Assembly: GCA_963971535.1 (NCBI GenBank)
Contig: OZ020598.1
Location: 85,959,622-86,023,621, forward strand
Direction of reading: 5' to 3'
Origin: Notolepis coatsorum
Lineage: Eukaryota > Chordata > Actinopteri > Aulopiformes > Paralepididae
Length of the DNA: 64,000 nt
A program made the translations under genes and the position numbers. The notes beneath the pieces are model-generated. The model was not told where the DNA came from, ran no database searches, and saw only the letters and a list, made by a program, of their open reading frames with translations. How positions within the stretch are numbered: position 1 is the stretch's first letter; the number at the start of each line of letters is the position of its first letter. This document shows, one piece after another, positions 13,101-25,006 of this stretch.

Positions 13101-14616
13101 CATTCTGTTACGATTCCTGGAACGTTTCGTTGCCATGTCGGTGGTAGAGATGAGTAGAAACCGGAATGCAGACTTAACACAAGGAGAGGTAGTGGAGGAT
13201 GAAATAGATGAAGCACGAGTCGTGGATGAAAGTAATAAGCACTTTACTTAACGTGGCAAACAATACAAAACTGACTCACTGGGAATACGGAGAAACATAA
13301 GGTTGACAGCACACAGGACGAGGGTAACATGAACAATGATCCAGCACAGGAAGGCAGGGCAGACAACACTAATATACACAGACTAATTGACACATGTGGG
13401 TGATTGGGAACAAGACACAGCTGCGTGGAAAGGACAGAACAACCTGGGGTAAAATACTGAAACATGATGACACTAAATAACACATAGATACAGACACAGG
13501 GGAGACATCACTAGACTAGACAATGGGGCACAACACAGACAGCAGATACACAGACAACAGATTAGTGAGTATGACAGAGACCAAATTAATAAACATAGAC
13601 AGGCACAAATGCAATAGGGTATTGTTCATGAGTGGTGTTGAAAGTCCGATGGCCGGTCCAATAGGACCGGGGGGTGACACTTTCTTGATCGAAACACATT
13701 AGCAATATGGTGGCTAAGATGAGCTGTGGTACTTCAATGATCAGAAGGTGTAGAAATATGTTGACTAATGGTACAGCAAAGCTTGTACTACAATCTTTGG
13801 TCTTATCACGCCTGGCCTACTGTCCTACTATATGGTATAACGCCTCTAGGCTTGATCTGAACAAACTCCAGTTAGCTCAGAACAGGTCAGCACACCTCGC
13901 TCTGCGCTGCTCTGTGAGGAGTAGTGTTGGAGTGATGCATGCCGCACTGACCTGGATGACAGTGGAACAGAGGATGGCATGTAGCCTGGTAACTTTTTTG
14001 TTTAATATCTGTAATACTGGGAAACCGGAGGGTTTGCACTCACAACTGTACCCAACTAATATGAGACATGGATATAGCACAAGGCAAGCATTAGATTCAA
14101 ACAAATGCTCTGAAAAAAAACGGTAATGTATAGAGCAGTTGCTTATTGGAATAAAATACCCAGAAATAGAACTATGATAAGGAACAAATTTATGTTTAAA
14201 AAAAAGTTTAAAATTGCGCTCATGAATAATGAGTTACATTTTGGCCATTGACTTTTGAAATGAGTATGGAAATATAAAGGTGATCGGTGACTTGAGAAAT
14301 GTTATGCTATAATATGAGTTCAAATCATATATATGATTTTGATCTGTTTTGTTCTTATGGACTGAATATGTAATTAGTATTTTATGGTTGAGAATTGTGA
14401 TATCTAACTTATGAATATTGAGTGAGCTTTTATTCACTGTTTTGTTCGTTGTGATGTTTTCTTGTGAGTACTTCAATGTTTGTGGTTTTATATTTTTATT
14501 TTACTTTTTTTGTGTGTGTTTGTATTTTTAATGTTTGGACCCCAGGAAGAGTAGTCTCACTTTGATGTAGACTAATGGGGATCCACAATAAAACAATAAA
14601 ACAAAACAATAAAACA
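10193..14616 (+). mobile_element. Non-LTR retrotransposon (jockey-like), 5'-truncated and split
   Basis: Coding blocks at 10193-10330 (VLNCADIEQVSEAKLLGVVI) and 13686-14125 (LVLSRLAYCPTIWYNASRLD) are consecutive parts of the C-terminal end of a LINE reverse-transcriptase protein. A run of A residues near 14113-14121 shifts the frame. The homologous tail YRAVAYWNKIPRNRTMIRNK follows in another frame up to about 14245. The 3' UTR ends in AATAAAAC repeats (14585-14615), the usual LINE tail. It lies in a Harbinger Myb-like gene and contains a tandem LTR element at 10336-13679. Only the extreme 3' part of the LINE is present. Confidence 0.75.
10336..13679 (-). mobile_element. Tandem LTR element with three LTRs (fossil, non-autonomous, Gypsy-like)
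   Basis: There are three LTR copies of about 562-576 bp (10336-10897, 11718-12293, 13106-13679). They alternate with two near-identical internal regions of about 815 bp. Read on the minus strand, each LTR begins TGTCAC and ends GTAACA. The purine-rich segment GAGGGCGGGGTAC lies just before an LTR, which fixes the orientation. The repeat CTTTCT flanks the whole array (10330-10335 and 13680-13685), so it entered as, or became, one unit. The internal regions are GC- and proline-rich with no recognisable gag or pol. The copies differ at few positions, so the duplication is young. It sits inside the LINE at 10193-14616. Confidence 0.83.
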
Positions 14617-15191
14617 CATCTTGCCCAACTGAATGGCAAGAACACGACACCTGCAGCCAGGAAACAGATTTGGCATCTCATATCCCAGTCTGTGAGCGCC
14701 GTTGGGATATCCAGACATGGAGGTTTGGATTGCCAACAGAGGTGGAGCAATCTGAATGCAAATTCAATGCTTCCCAGGCAAGAGGAACAGGCGGAGGTCC
14801 TTCCCAAGAGGAGCCGCTAAACAGCTACGAGCAGACCGTGGAGCAGACCGTGGAGCAGACGCTTGTGACTGAACAGGTCACTGGGATAGAGGGATGTATA
14901 GACCTAAGCGAGTGCCTTCAGGACTGTGAAGGTATTTCTTATTTTTAGATGCAGGCCAACATCACCGGCCTGAGGGCGGAGATGCAGGCCAACCATAGCG
15001 CTATGCAGGCCAGCCTTAGCACGATGGTGGGGGTAATGGGCAGGATCGCCGCTGCGCTGGAGGAGGCCAATGTGGTCAGGAGTGAGAGGCCTGCACCAGA
15101 TGCGTCGTCAGGGGAGGCTGGCCAGAGTGCCACTGCCACGCCACGCCGAAGCACTCTCAGAGGAACCAGGGAGAGGAAGGGGAGGAAGTAG
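14617..15191 (+). pseudogene. Harbinger Myb-like gene, 3' piece
   Basis: The Myb-like domain continues as HLAQLNGKNTTPAARKQIWH and CQQRWSNLNANSMLP. The frame then changes near 14790 to the acidic EQTVEQTLVTEQVTGIEG. At 14931 a stub GTATTTCTTATTTTTAG of 17 bases separates this from MQANITGLRAEMQANHSAMQ, a coiled-coil-like tail ending GRK-stop at 15191. This tail resembles the 3' exon at 2807-3077 in role. The 17-base GT-AG stub is too short for a normal intron and may be an intron shrunk by deletion. It belongs with 10108-10192. Confidence 0.65.
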
Positions 15192-15194
15192 ACG

Positions 15195-15385
15195 TCTGCT
15201 CCACGGTCTGCTCGTAGCTGTTTAGCGGGAGGCATTTGAATGAGACTTTCGCCTTGGTCCTCGAGGCCGTTCCACCTCCTGTTGCCAATCCAAACGGCCA
15301 CGTGCACTCAGACTGGGATAGGAGATGGCGAATGTCTTGCTTGGCTGCAGGTGTTGTGTTCTTGTTGAGTGTGTTTGGACCTCAT
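15195..15385 (-). pseudogene. Inverted partial copy of the Myb-like exon
   Basis: The reverse complement of this stretch repeats 14640-14860, for example AACACCTGCAGCCA and AACAGCTACGAGCAGACCGT. It lies directly against the end of the first copy, giving a head-to-head inverted duplication with several differences. Confidence 0.7.
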
Positions 15386-15389
15386 CCGT

Positions 15390-15669
15390 CAGGACCGCCG
15401 AGTCGTGCTCCAGAGGCCAAATGTGTTTATTTATTTTATTCCATATTGTATTTGATTTCGTTTCCAGGCCAAATGTGTTTATTTAGTTTATTTCATCATT
15501 GCATTTGTTTGTCATCACAAATAAAATATTTTGAGCAGACCTGTCCACATTGCAGAATATTTATACAGAATTTAGGCACTGTACCAGTGAAGATATTTTC
15601 TAATTACCGAATATTTTGGGGGAGCAAGTTGTATTTCATGTTTAGTTAGGATAATGGACACAATAATAT
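15390..15669. other. No gene seen
   Basis: AT-rich sequence with a short direct repeat, GGCCAAATGTGTTTATTTA, at about 15416 and 15469. It belongs to no element I can name. Confidence 0.45.
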
Positions 15670-17019
15670 CAATGGGTCTCATTCCCGAATATTTTCCAAA
15701 GAGTTCTCTTGGAAGACTTATCTTGGAACCAACTGAGTCCCCAACACGTGGGGAAGATGTCTTAATGGCTCAAACTATCTGAGCTGAGATGCCGCAATGA
15801 GGACTTTCACCGCTCTGAAACATGAACGAGCGTCCCCATCCGAAGCTCCTTATAAGGCAGCCAATAGGGAAGTGTGCAGATGAAATCGCAAAAAGTCAAT
15901 AGTTAGACACACCTGTCCAGCTCATTAGAATGCAACTGACAATGCAGCCGTGTGAAAATGGTTGCCGATATGCGGGAGCGATTTGCAGCCGATCAAAATG
16001 AGATTAGATTAATGTATTGTCATCATATAGTAGAGCTCGTCGTGCACCTGCCGCAGCGCACACACGCGCGTGCACACACACACACGCACAGTACTGTATA
16101 GCCTACACGCGTAATGAATGAACGCAGAATAGGCTTATATATTCTAATGACTGCTCTCTAATTTTATTAGGAGAGCAGCAAATATACTGCACTGCCCGCC
16201 CCGTAGACCGTAGTACAGTCCACTATGCAGTCGGCTGGTACGCCTGACTCTGGCGGCCTTAGTGTACTGTACTTAGGGCAGAGCATATGTGACGTGCTCT
16301 CACAGAATCAGTCGGAAGTCGCAATGGCAAATCTACACAGGAAAGCCTTTTTATCTCAAATGACGGATTTGTGTCAGTTTTGGGCTTTTAACAGATTCTA
16401 ATAAAACAACACCTTGGCTTTCATAATACGTATGAATTATCTCTAATTTAGACTGGGAAATATAGCGTAGAAATGAGAGATGGTTCTGAAATGTATTTGT
16501 TTACAGACGATTATAGATGCTATAAATTGCCGCAATCGCCATTTAGTTTTTTTATTTCTCTTATTTCTCTGGATTATCTATCACAAAACTGAACGCAATT
16601 GGCATATATTGGAGCACAGTTATTGTATCTATACCTTCTGTGAAAGTTTAGCAACAATCCAAGTTGAAAAACATATCCAAAAATGGCGGAGCAATGTCCA
16701 TAATTAACATTATTATTTAGATTTCATTCACGATTCTTGTGACACTAAATCCAGATTGAACTCTACCATTGGAAAGATTAGATTTGTCCCAATCTATAGA
16801 TATGCAACATGGCTATAATAAGGTAATTTATATAGCCTGATATTCTATAATATAATGTGTCCGGATGGCAGAATTCAGTACTGCATCTTCAAAACATTCT
16901 GTTTAATCAAACTTCCCTTTATTCATTTGCTTAGATCTTTTGTACACGTGATCTCAAGAAGGTACTGAACGAGCTTCATGTCTGGTCATTTTTAGCATGG
17001 TGTTATTCACTGTCAAAGA

Positions 17020-17495
17020 TGCAAAGAAATGGCGTAGCGGACATTGCGCTCATCACCAATGCAAGAGACTGCGGTCTCGACTCCCGGAGTCAGCATTGCC
17101 TTGGCTTGGGCTGATCGCTATACTAACTCGTTTGGCTGGGTTAGGGGGAGGGAAGCCATGGGTGGGAAACTGGCGTTGTGGACAACGACGCCTACAGGTC
17201 AGGTCTGGGCGCTTGCTCAGCAGAGGCAGGACTTGAGGAAGGCAGCGTGACCTCCCACGCGTTACACTTCACCAATGAGAGCCCTCGCTGCCAGGTGAGA
17301 AGAGAGCCACTGGCTGTCACCGCACGTGTCGGAGGAAGCGTGCAGATACTTCAGGGTTCCCTTGTACCGACCAGTAGGAGAACATGCGCACAACAACCAG
17401 GTAGGGGAGGGGGGGAATTTGCACAACGACTAAATTGGGACGGGGAGAAAACAGAGAAAAATCTGAGAAAGAGAGATACAAAAAAATAAAAAGAT
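17020..17495 (+). mobile_element. tRNA-derived SINE-like repeat
   Basis: The head contains TGGCGTAGCGG followed by GGTCTCGACTCCCG, close to the A and B boxes of the internal polymerase III promoter. The 3' end has the segment GACTAAATTGGGACGGGGAG and an A-rich tail at 17478-17492. The length of about 475 bp is long for a SINE, so the body may be composite. Confidence 0.5.
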
Positions 17496-17944
17496 GCAAA
17501 GAACAATCATAATTCATATTCTCCTTTGTTTCATCACAATTTTAGCAAGCCTAGTAATAGACACAATATGTCTGACACTGGGAATACATTCACTGAGGTT
17601 CATAGATGTCCCTAGATACCAAGAACATGCAAATGTTTCTACCTTTACCACTTAACTTTTTCACTTGAGCCAAACAATTTGTTTCTGACCTGTCATCTTT
17701 ATTAGAGATGTTACTTAATGTTGTAATTTATTTATATTACAGTATCTCTACTGTATCTGTGTATATGCACGTGCAGGTGTGTGTAAACACACACACACAC
17801 ACATCTGTCTCATAAATACATACAGTACAAGGAATCAATAGCCACGTGTAAGCATATACATATATGTGTGCGAATACACATTCCTATACATTCCTTGTAC
17901 TGTATGTGTTTATGAGATGTATGTGTGTGTAAATGAATGAATGA

Positions 17945-18110
17945 AAACTTTATTTAACAGATTGCAGAATGGGTACAATACAGTACGGCTCAATACACAC
18001 AATTGTTAAGGGGATGCAGACCAGAGAAAGACGTTTGTCTTGTTTACATCAGGGTCCCCCATTTTCAATTCATAGTGACATTTATGACATACACAACATA
18101 CATGACATTT
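17945..18110 (-). repeat. Dispersed (ATCA)n-tailed repeat
   Basis: On the minus strand it reads GGGGGACCCTGATGTAAACA, then CATTCTGCAATCTGTTAAAT, and ends in TTCA/ATTC units. Other copies are at 20.82-20.97, 56.09-56.26, 56.27-56.41 and 56.71-56.86 kb. The constant 3' end with a simple-repeat tail points to a LINE-mobilised family. Confidence 0.6.
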
Positions 18111-19396
18111 ATGGCATAGGGACATACATGACATACAGTATAGTACTGTGTGTGTGCGTCCACGGGTGCGGCCCATGCGGGTGTATGTGTGCATGTGTGA
18201 GAGAAAGAGGGAAGCAAAAATGGGCAAGGTTTCAATGTAAATCATGTTTGGTATTGTGTTAATAGTTGTGTGAATACATTGAATAAATGTCTCAAAATTG
18301 ACTGAAAACTTTGAAGGCTTTTTTCTCCACAATATGTTTTGGTGACATCCGATATGTAGTAGGGCATAACTTGCTTGATATTTGGAGTAGAAAGATGATA
18401 TTTGTATCATTGGAAAGCTAACATTCTCATCTTTCCATTGGTGTATACATCTCAAAATGTATTTTCTGGTCAATGTGTCTGATTTTGTAAGAGCAAGTCA
18501 CATAGTATCTACTAAATCCTAATGAAACAAGTAATTAGAATAATATAAGCCTATATACTGTTCATTCATTAGACACGTAGGCTATTGGCGCACACAAGAT
18601 TTATGGAATATTAATGCAGTCTATTTCCACGCGATTAGCTTTAGTTCTTATTTGGTGTATAGGCTAGTGTATTTCAATATCAAAGTTTAATTGATTAATG
18701 ATATATTCGAAGGAATGCAGGTTTATAGCTATATCAAACAAAGGTCTGTCCCATTGTATACCAATCAATGGGATATATTGCATGTTGACCTGCATTCTTT
18801 CAGATGTATAATTAATCATTAAAACAGATATGTAACAAATAAGAAATACAAATTCCACAGAAGGCATTAAATAATTATTATCATTTCACAATAATTGCAT
18901 AATTGTGTTTGAATATCTGAGTAATTAAAGTAATTATTTGTCCAAAATAGCTGGTTCAGATATGGTTAATCCAGCTGCCCTGTGATCAGATGAATCCATA
19001 TTATTTATTTTTCCGACATCTGCGTAATTTCTTATCGTACAAATATTGTCATTTATTTTAATTAATTCCAAGGAGGCCTGTATAGGGTTGACATGAAGGA
19101 ATCACTATAATTCCTCCCAAATAAAGCCATTAACAACATGGAGAACACAGTCTGTCAAGTTAATAACATTTTCAATCAGTCAATCAATCATAAGGGTGCG
19201 CCTCAGCACTCTTAAATTCTGCTCTCAGCCACGGCCAAATCCTATCTCAGAAAAATTTGGGAAATCGCGCTACTAGCGCTAATATGTCTTAGATTTGCAG
19301 AAATTTGCCTGAGAGCAAATTTTTTGTCGTAAATCCGTTCGGGAATGAGACCCATTGACACTGGCAAGAATCCTTCACTGGGACTGACCTGGAACT

Positions 19397-19602
19397 TGAT
19401 AGATATTTCATTAATATAATCATTAATATCTAATATCTTCTAAGCTCTTCTATCTAAGCTCCTCTGGTCGTCTCCCTCAGGCTGGAATGTGCCAGGAGGC
19501 ACCCAGAATACATTCACCTGTGTGACCTGTGTGACCTAATGTGCATGCATGGTTATATCGGCCTCCGGCCACAGGCCACTGAGGAGAAGCAAAGATGGAC
19601 AT
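19397..19602 (+). repeat. Direct repeat, left copy
   Basis: About 200 bp are repeated at 22481-22677 with some 92-95% identity by eye. The shared block includes GGAATGTGCCAGGAGGCACC and GCCACAGGCCACTGAGGAGA. The left copy has an extra duplicated GTGTGACCT. The pair flanks the Harbinger MITE at 19775-21368. Confidence 0.75.
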
Positions 19603-19774
19603 ATTATCAGATTCAGCAACAGCTCACATATAACCCCACATATGACCATATACGACCAGGCCTGTCTGATAATCATTTTTAACCATTGGCTCGCTAAATT
19701 TGGAACCCACATAGTATAAAAGCATGGTTGTGTCATCATTCTGGAGCCACACAGAGGAGGGCTGTGGTCTCCAG

Positions 19775-21368
19775 GGCCCTCATGCATCAACGTGGACTTT
19801 GAACTTGACCTACTTCCACACGTAAGCACGGAATGTAGAACTAGCGTACGCACAGGGAAGTCGGCATTCATCACACGTGCGTACGCAGGCTCTATGGTCC
19901 TCCGTGTTGATGAATACCACTTTGTTCTACCGTCAATGCTCGTGCATGATTATCCATATATGGTCATGAAAATGAGGAAACACCCCCCATGGGATGTGAA
20001 ATAATGGACCGACCCGAGCGGGACTCCGAGAAACTCCACGGAGAATTCACTGCTGTCGAACCAAGAAGACACTATCGCGTATTATGATTTATGGGATAAA
20101 TAAAAGGCGGACTTGTAAACGGTGATGTCAGATATCAACGGCTCCCTAAAACCATTGCTGCAATTCTGCCTGGACAGCTCAAAATACTAATAAAGACCGT
20201 TCGTTGACCACTGTTTGGCGTTGGTTGTGACTTGTGTGTCATTATAACCGTGCTGTATGAATGCCTTTATTAGTTGTGTTCGATTGGCTATATGATTTTT
20301 AGAGGCATCTATTTTGTTGTCTGCTAATAAAGACCGCGCTGGAATATGACTGCCTTTTCCCGTGTTGTTTGATTAATACCCACGGATTAAAGTTCTCCTC
20401 AATTCTATTCCAAATCGCGATGGATCTCCCGTCAATTTTCTACCTGCTGCATATGATTTCTAGAGGCATACTACAATCTATTTTGACGTCAGTATTGGGT
20501 AGCCTATATAAACAATATAATACGAGAGCATATACAAGAACAATGAATCTCACTGCATGTATGATAGCCTGCCTTTCAATACATGAACTTGAATCCCATC
20601 ATATACATAGTCTGTCCACTATAGTGTCATTGCAATGCGTTTTCTATTCTTTCTTATACAGTAAAAAGGGGGAAGAACACTATATTAATATGACTTGTAT
20701 TCTGCTTACAGCTTCGAAGTTCCACTTGTTTCGTTTAACGTAAAGCCTTTTAAATATAATCAAAACGTTCCCGTGTTTCTGCGGTCTGCGCAGAATAATA
20801 ACGAGTTGAGCTTTATGATTTATGATGAATTGAAAATGGGGGACCCTGATGTAAACAAGACGGAAGTTGGTCTGCATCCCCAATTAACAATTGTATGTAC
20901 TGAGCTGTACTGTACTGTACCCATTCTGCAATCTGTTAATAAACTTTTCAATCAATCAATCAATCAAGCTACGCGGAGCGCAGTCAGTCAGTAGCCTACA
21001 CCCCGTATATTCCGATAACGCTATATAAACCATGCTGCATTCATTCTGAGAGAAAGATCTATTATTCCAAATGCTATTTATAGGGTTTTGACCATAATTA
21101 CACTACTGTTGCTATTTTACAATGAACTATAATGAACTACGGTTCGTACAGAACGTGCCAGTGTTATTATGCACAGAAGCTCATTTCCTTGTTGTAATAA
21201 TATATTCTACCACTGGGCGCTAGGTACGCCAGGTCTGAAAAGTGCGTAGATGTACGCACAAAGTCAAGTTCAAGTTGAAGTTGATGAATCCCACTCTTTG
21301 CTTAGAAATGATCGTACGCACGGGGTAAGCACAGATCTGTGCGTAGAACACGTTGATGCATGAGGGCC
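19775..21368 (-). mobile_element. Complete Harbinger-type non-autonomous element
   Basis: The ends are GGCCCTCATGCATCAACGTG and its complement. CAG is duplicated on both sides (19772-19774 and 21369-21371), a 3-bp target duplication of PIF/Harbinger type. It matches copies B and C (4.7-7.6 kb) in reverse complement over long stretches. There is no transposase. It contains a tail-repeat copy at 20.82-20.97 kb. Confidence 0.75.
20820..20972 (+). repeat. Dispersed (ATCA)n-tailed repeat
   Basis: GGGGGACCCTGATGTAAACA leads to CTGCAATCTGTTAATAAACT and a short (ATCA)n tail. This is the same family as at 17.95 and 56.7 kb, inserted in the Harbinger-type element. Confidence 0.65.
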
Positions 21369-21371
21369 CAG

Positions 21372-22480
21372 GACTGTTCCTCGTTCTCTGTGTTCCTGTC
21401 AATAAATACCATCGATTGACTTCACCTTCGTTCTCTGTCCAGCTGGCTCATCATATCAATCCAAATAACTCAGTTTTATACTATCAAATGGAGGCACTGC
21501 TGAGATTGATTTGGGCCAGCTGGCGGACACAAAGAAGGACCGCTGGTTCTTTTTCTTCAGTAACAGAACGAGAACTCCTGACATCAGAAGGAAAGGAAAC
21601 ATGGAGAATGGCAAAGAAGACGTTGCAAGAAGGTCCAGACATATTCACTAGCAGCTGTCTGTGGCGGGTCTTCAGGATCAGCTGTGGCAAATAGGGAGGT
21701 CGGCAGACAGCAGTCTGTGCTGGTCAGAAAGGGCTCTCTCAGGGGAGTGATGCCAACAGCAGCCTCTCAGATGTCCGAGACCCAGACCACCACCAGACGG
21801 CCCTCGCCGTCCTCCGTGGAGACCAACCTACAGGCTGGAGGAGGAGGCAGCTAAGCCCCATATATCCTCCACCCAGCGAGGCCAAACACTGCAGCGTGGT
21901 ACAGATAATCTACGACGAGAAGGAAAATACAGCAGTAGGAGGGACACTGAGGCAGAGCTGAAGAGACGGGGTACCAGCTGTTGAGAGGCAGAGAAGACAG
22001 CTCAAAGACACTGAGGCAGACCACCAGAAAGACATCTTGCCTTAGAGCTGCACTCTGGAACGGGGACTTCTCGTTCAAAAAGGATAACTTTGCCCTGGGA
22101 AGGGAGAACTGCATGCGCCTCTTTTGGGGGTAGGGGGTCTGCGGGCGAATGCAAGGCAGCCAAGGCTGGTTGGTTCAACGTATGATCTACCTGAGCCTTT
22201 TGGAGGGAGGTGTATCCTATGTACGGGGAGGAATGCATCAGAACGGAAGGGGTGCACCTGAGTAAGGAGGGTTCAGGGTTAGGTGTATGTTTTTGAAAGT
22301 TGCGAATCTGTCTCTCTCTTTTCTCTCTCCCTCCTCTTGCTCCCCCCCCCCTTCTCTCTCTCTCACCTCTCTAACTGTTGTTTAGTTTTCTTATGATGTG
22401 TTTAATGGTTGATAATCGACAGGTATGGTCCATTAATGAACTATTGTGTTGACATATTTAATTGATGTCAAAAGAGGGGT
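21372..22480. other. No gene recognised
   Basis: The open frames here are short and have no known motif. The stretch has a C-rich/TC segment at 22.31-22.37 kb. It is bounded by the direct repeat pair (19397 and 22481), so it is probably the interior of an unrecognised element. Confidence 0.4.
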
Positions 22481-22677
22481 TGATAGATATTTCATTAATA
22501 TAATCATTAATATCTAATATCTTCTAAGCTCTTCTATATAAGCTCCTCTGGTCGTCTCCCTCACGATGGAATGTGCCAGGAGGCACCCAGAATACATTGA
22601 CCTGTGTGACCTAATGTGCATGCATGGCTATATCGGCATCCGGCCACAGGCCACTGAGGAGAAGCAAAGATTGACAT
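22481..22677 (+). repeat. Direct repeat, right copy
   Basis: Partner of 19397-19602. The similarity stops at GATTGACAT, after which unrelated sequence starting TGTTACGTACCCC begins. Confidence 0.75.
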
Positions 22678-22679
22678 TG

Positions 22680-23222
22680 TTACGTACCCCAGTAAAGAGA
22701 CACAACACAAGGCCACAGACAGGGTAGGTGAGGGTGCAGTGACACAAAACCATGAAACAATTAGCAAAATAATAGTATTTATTTTTATAAACACAAAAAC
22801 TCAGCAACACAGAGAGCAAGGAGGACTACCAGTGGCACCAAATTAAATATCAAAAGGAAATTAAAACCCACCCCCCCTTACAGGCGCTGGCGCCCAAAAG
22901 TACAGGTGGCGGTGCTCACTCTAAAGCTGGTGTCTTTAACATCAGGTCACCTAGGTGATGCAAAATGTAGACCCCAGGGTATCTTCCTGTCCTCAATGTC
23001 CCTGTGTGCAAAAACAAAAGATTAATACATAGAAACGTAATCACCATAGGCTGGGGGAACAGGGAACAAATATACAAAGGGTTAACAGAAATGTGCAACA
23101 AACTATAATGACTTAAACACAATACAATGAACCAGAGCTTCAGTTACCAGCTCTACACCATTCCTAATGCCCAAAAGGCCACAGCTCTACACAAGATACA
23201 CAACACGAAAGACACAGTTTCT
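22680..23222. other. No gene seen; possibly LTR-like
   Basis: It begins TGTTACGTACCCCAGTAAAG and resembles a piece of an LTR in base composition, but I found no partner or flanking duplication. No protein is visible. Confidence 0.3.
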
Positions 23223-23780
23223 TGTCACGATCGGAGCTCAAGTCTGCCAGATGAGGAGCAATCAGCGTGGCTGCAAGAGATCACCTCATCAAGCGTTTCC
23301 TACTTCAACTGGCAGATCCCGCCATCCGACGTCGCAGTGTTAAACTGCCTACCGAGGTACGACGACGCTACCTGAAGACCAGCTGTAACTACCCCTGTTT
23401 ATGCTTTCCCTAACCTTCTGTTTCTTGTGCCCCAGGACTTCGCTCCAGCTCCCTTCCACCCTGACGTCTCGAGCCCCAGCGTCCTTCCACCCTGACGTCT
23501 CGAGCCAAGCAAAGAGGACTCCTGCTCGCTCTCAAGCGCAAGACCTGTGTCCTCTCTCTCTCGCTGCCGACAGCTGCACTGAAGTGCACCTGCTCTCATT
23601 CTTCCCCCCCCCCCAAGAACATTATAACCTCCGTGTTGTTCACATTCCTGTTTCACATTCCTGTTATACTCTGCTTGGTTGGGAGGAATAATTAAAGAAC
23701 CCTAAAACCGCTCCATTCTCTCCTCCTGTGTTTTGCTATTGGGCTCCGCAAGAACCCCATCCTCACAGAACACTGCGACC

Positions 23781-24800
23781 ATGATGTCGGACTCAGCAGC
23801 ACAGGAGGCCGGTGAATGGAGCACCAGCATCCAGGCCGCCGTCAGCGGACACACCAGTCTGGTAAATCAACACTCACAGATACTGGATGAGACTATTGCC
23901 CAACTCAGCGCTCTCACTCTCAGCGCCGCGGAGCAAGACAAACTATTTGAGCGTTTCGAAGCATATTTAACAGCCCAGCCAATTCCGCCTGCTGTCTCTC
24001 CGCTCGTGGTATCCCCACCTGTAGTATCCCAGTCCCGGGAACCTCACGTACCCTCGCCAGAGCGTTACGACGGAAACGTTGCCAAATGTCGTGCCTACCT
24101 CTTCCAATGCTCTTTAGTGTTTGGGCAACAACCTCTAACATTCCAGAGCGACAAATCCAAAATATCCTACCTGTCTGGTTTGCTGACGGGGCCCGCGTTA
24201 GAATGGGCAACAGCCCTACACTTCAGTAATTCCCCCCTCTGCAATTCGTACTCCGGGTACATCGCCGACATGCAAAAGGTCTTCGACCATCCTCCCGGTG
24301 GTTCGGATAGAACGGCCGCCTTGTTTACCATCCATCAAGGACACCGTAGTGTGAGCGAGTACGCTATCGAATTCTGTATTCTGGCAGCGGGTTCCCAGTG
24401 GAATGATGAACCATTACACAGAGCCTTTCGCCAGGGCCTCAGCGAAGTTCTAAAGGACGAATTGGCGTCGAAGGAGAAGCCTACTTCCCTTGACAACTTG
24501 ATTAACTTAGCCAGAGAGCTGGACACGTGTCTCCGGGAACGCCGCCGTGAAAAGGCCAGCACCGCCAACAGTGTCCCGCTGCAGAGCCGCAGGGCCACTG
24601 AGCAGGAGCGCCCCGTTAATAGTGTCCCGCTGCAGAACCGCAGAACCGACGATTCGGAGCCCATGGACCTCGACCGCTCTCGCCTTCCTCTCCGCGAACG
24701 CCGTCACAGACTCAGGTCAGGGGCATGTCTGTACTGCGGGAAACTAGGCCACTCCATCGCCTCATGTTCGGTTCGCCCAAACGACGGGGCTCGACTGTGA
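23781..24800 (+). pseudogene. Gag region of the Gypsy fossil
   Basis: About 340 codons lie in one open frame. It shows the retrotransposon gag fold pattern (FQSDKSKISYLSGLLTGPAL) and a C-terminal CCHC zinc knuckle (CLYCGKLGHSIASC). This matches gag of the Sushi/Mart group of vertebrate Gypsy elements. It belongs to the fossil at 23223-26569. Confidence 0.82.
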
Positions 24801-25006
24801 CGCTGGGCACATGCACGAGCCTTAAATCTTTTCCCAGTTCCGGTCCGAATATGCAATTCAGTGCCACGCTTTACCACAACAGTCAATCCCTCCCTCTGTC
24901 CGCGCTGGTCGACTCGGGCGCAGACGAAAACATCATCGACGCTGGGGTAGTGTCCCACTACCACATTGCCACAGACGCCTTACCCATTCCCCGAGATGCC
25001 CAAGGC

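Larger units (their letters stand above)
15670..19357. mobile_element. 3.7-kb element with 20-bp terminal inverted repeats
   Basis: CAATGGGTCTCATTCCCGAA starts the element, and its exact complement ends it (19338-19357). I found no clear target duplication. The interior is AT-rich, with no transposase. It contains a SINE-like unit at 17.02-17.5 kb, a CA tract at 17.79 kb and a dispersed tail repeat near 17.95-18.11 kb. The superfamily is open. The element is either non-autonomous or has lost its gene. Confidence 0.6.

Noticed and set aside
23127-23691. Small frames in the Gypsy LTR
   Set aside because: They lie in the LTR and the adjacent non-coding stretch.
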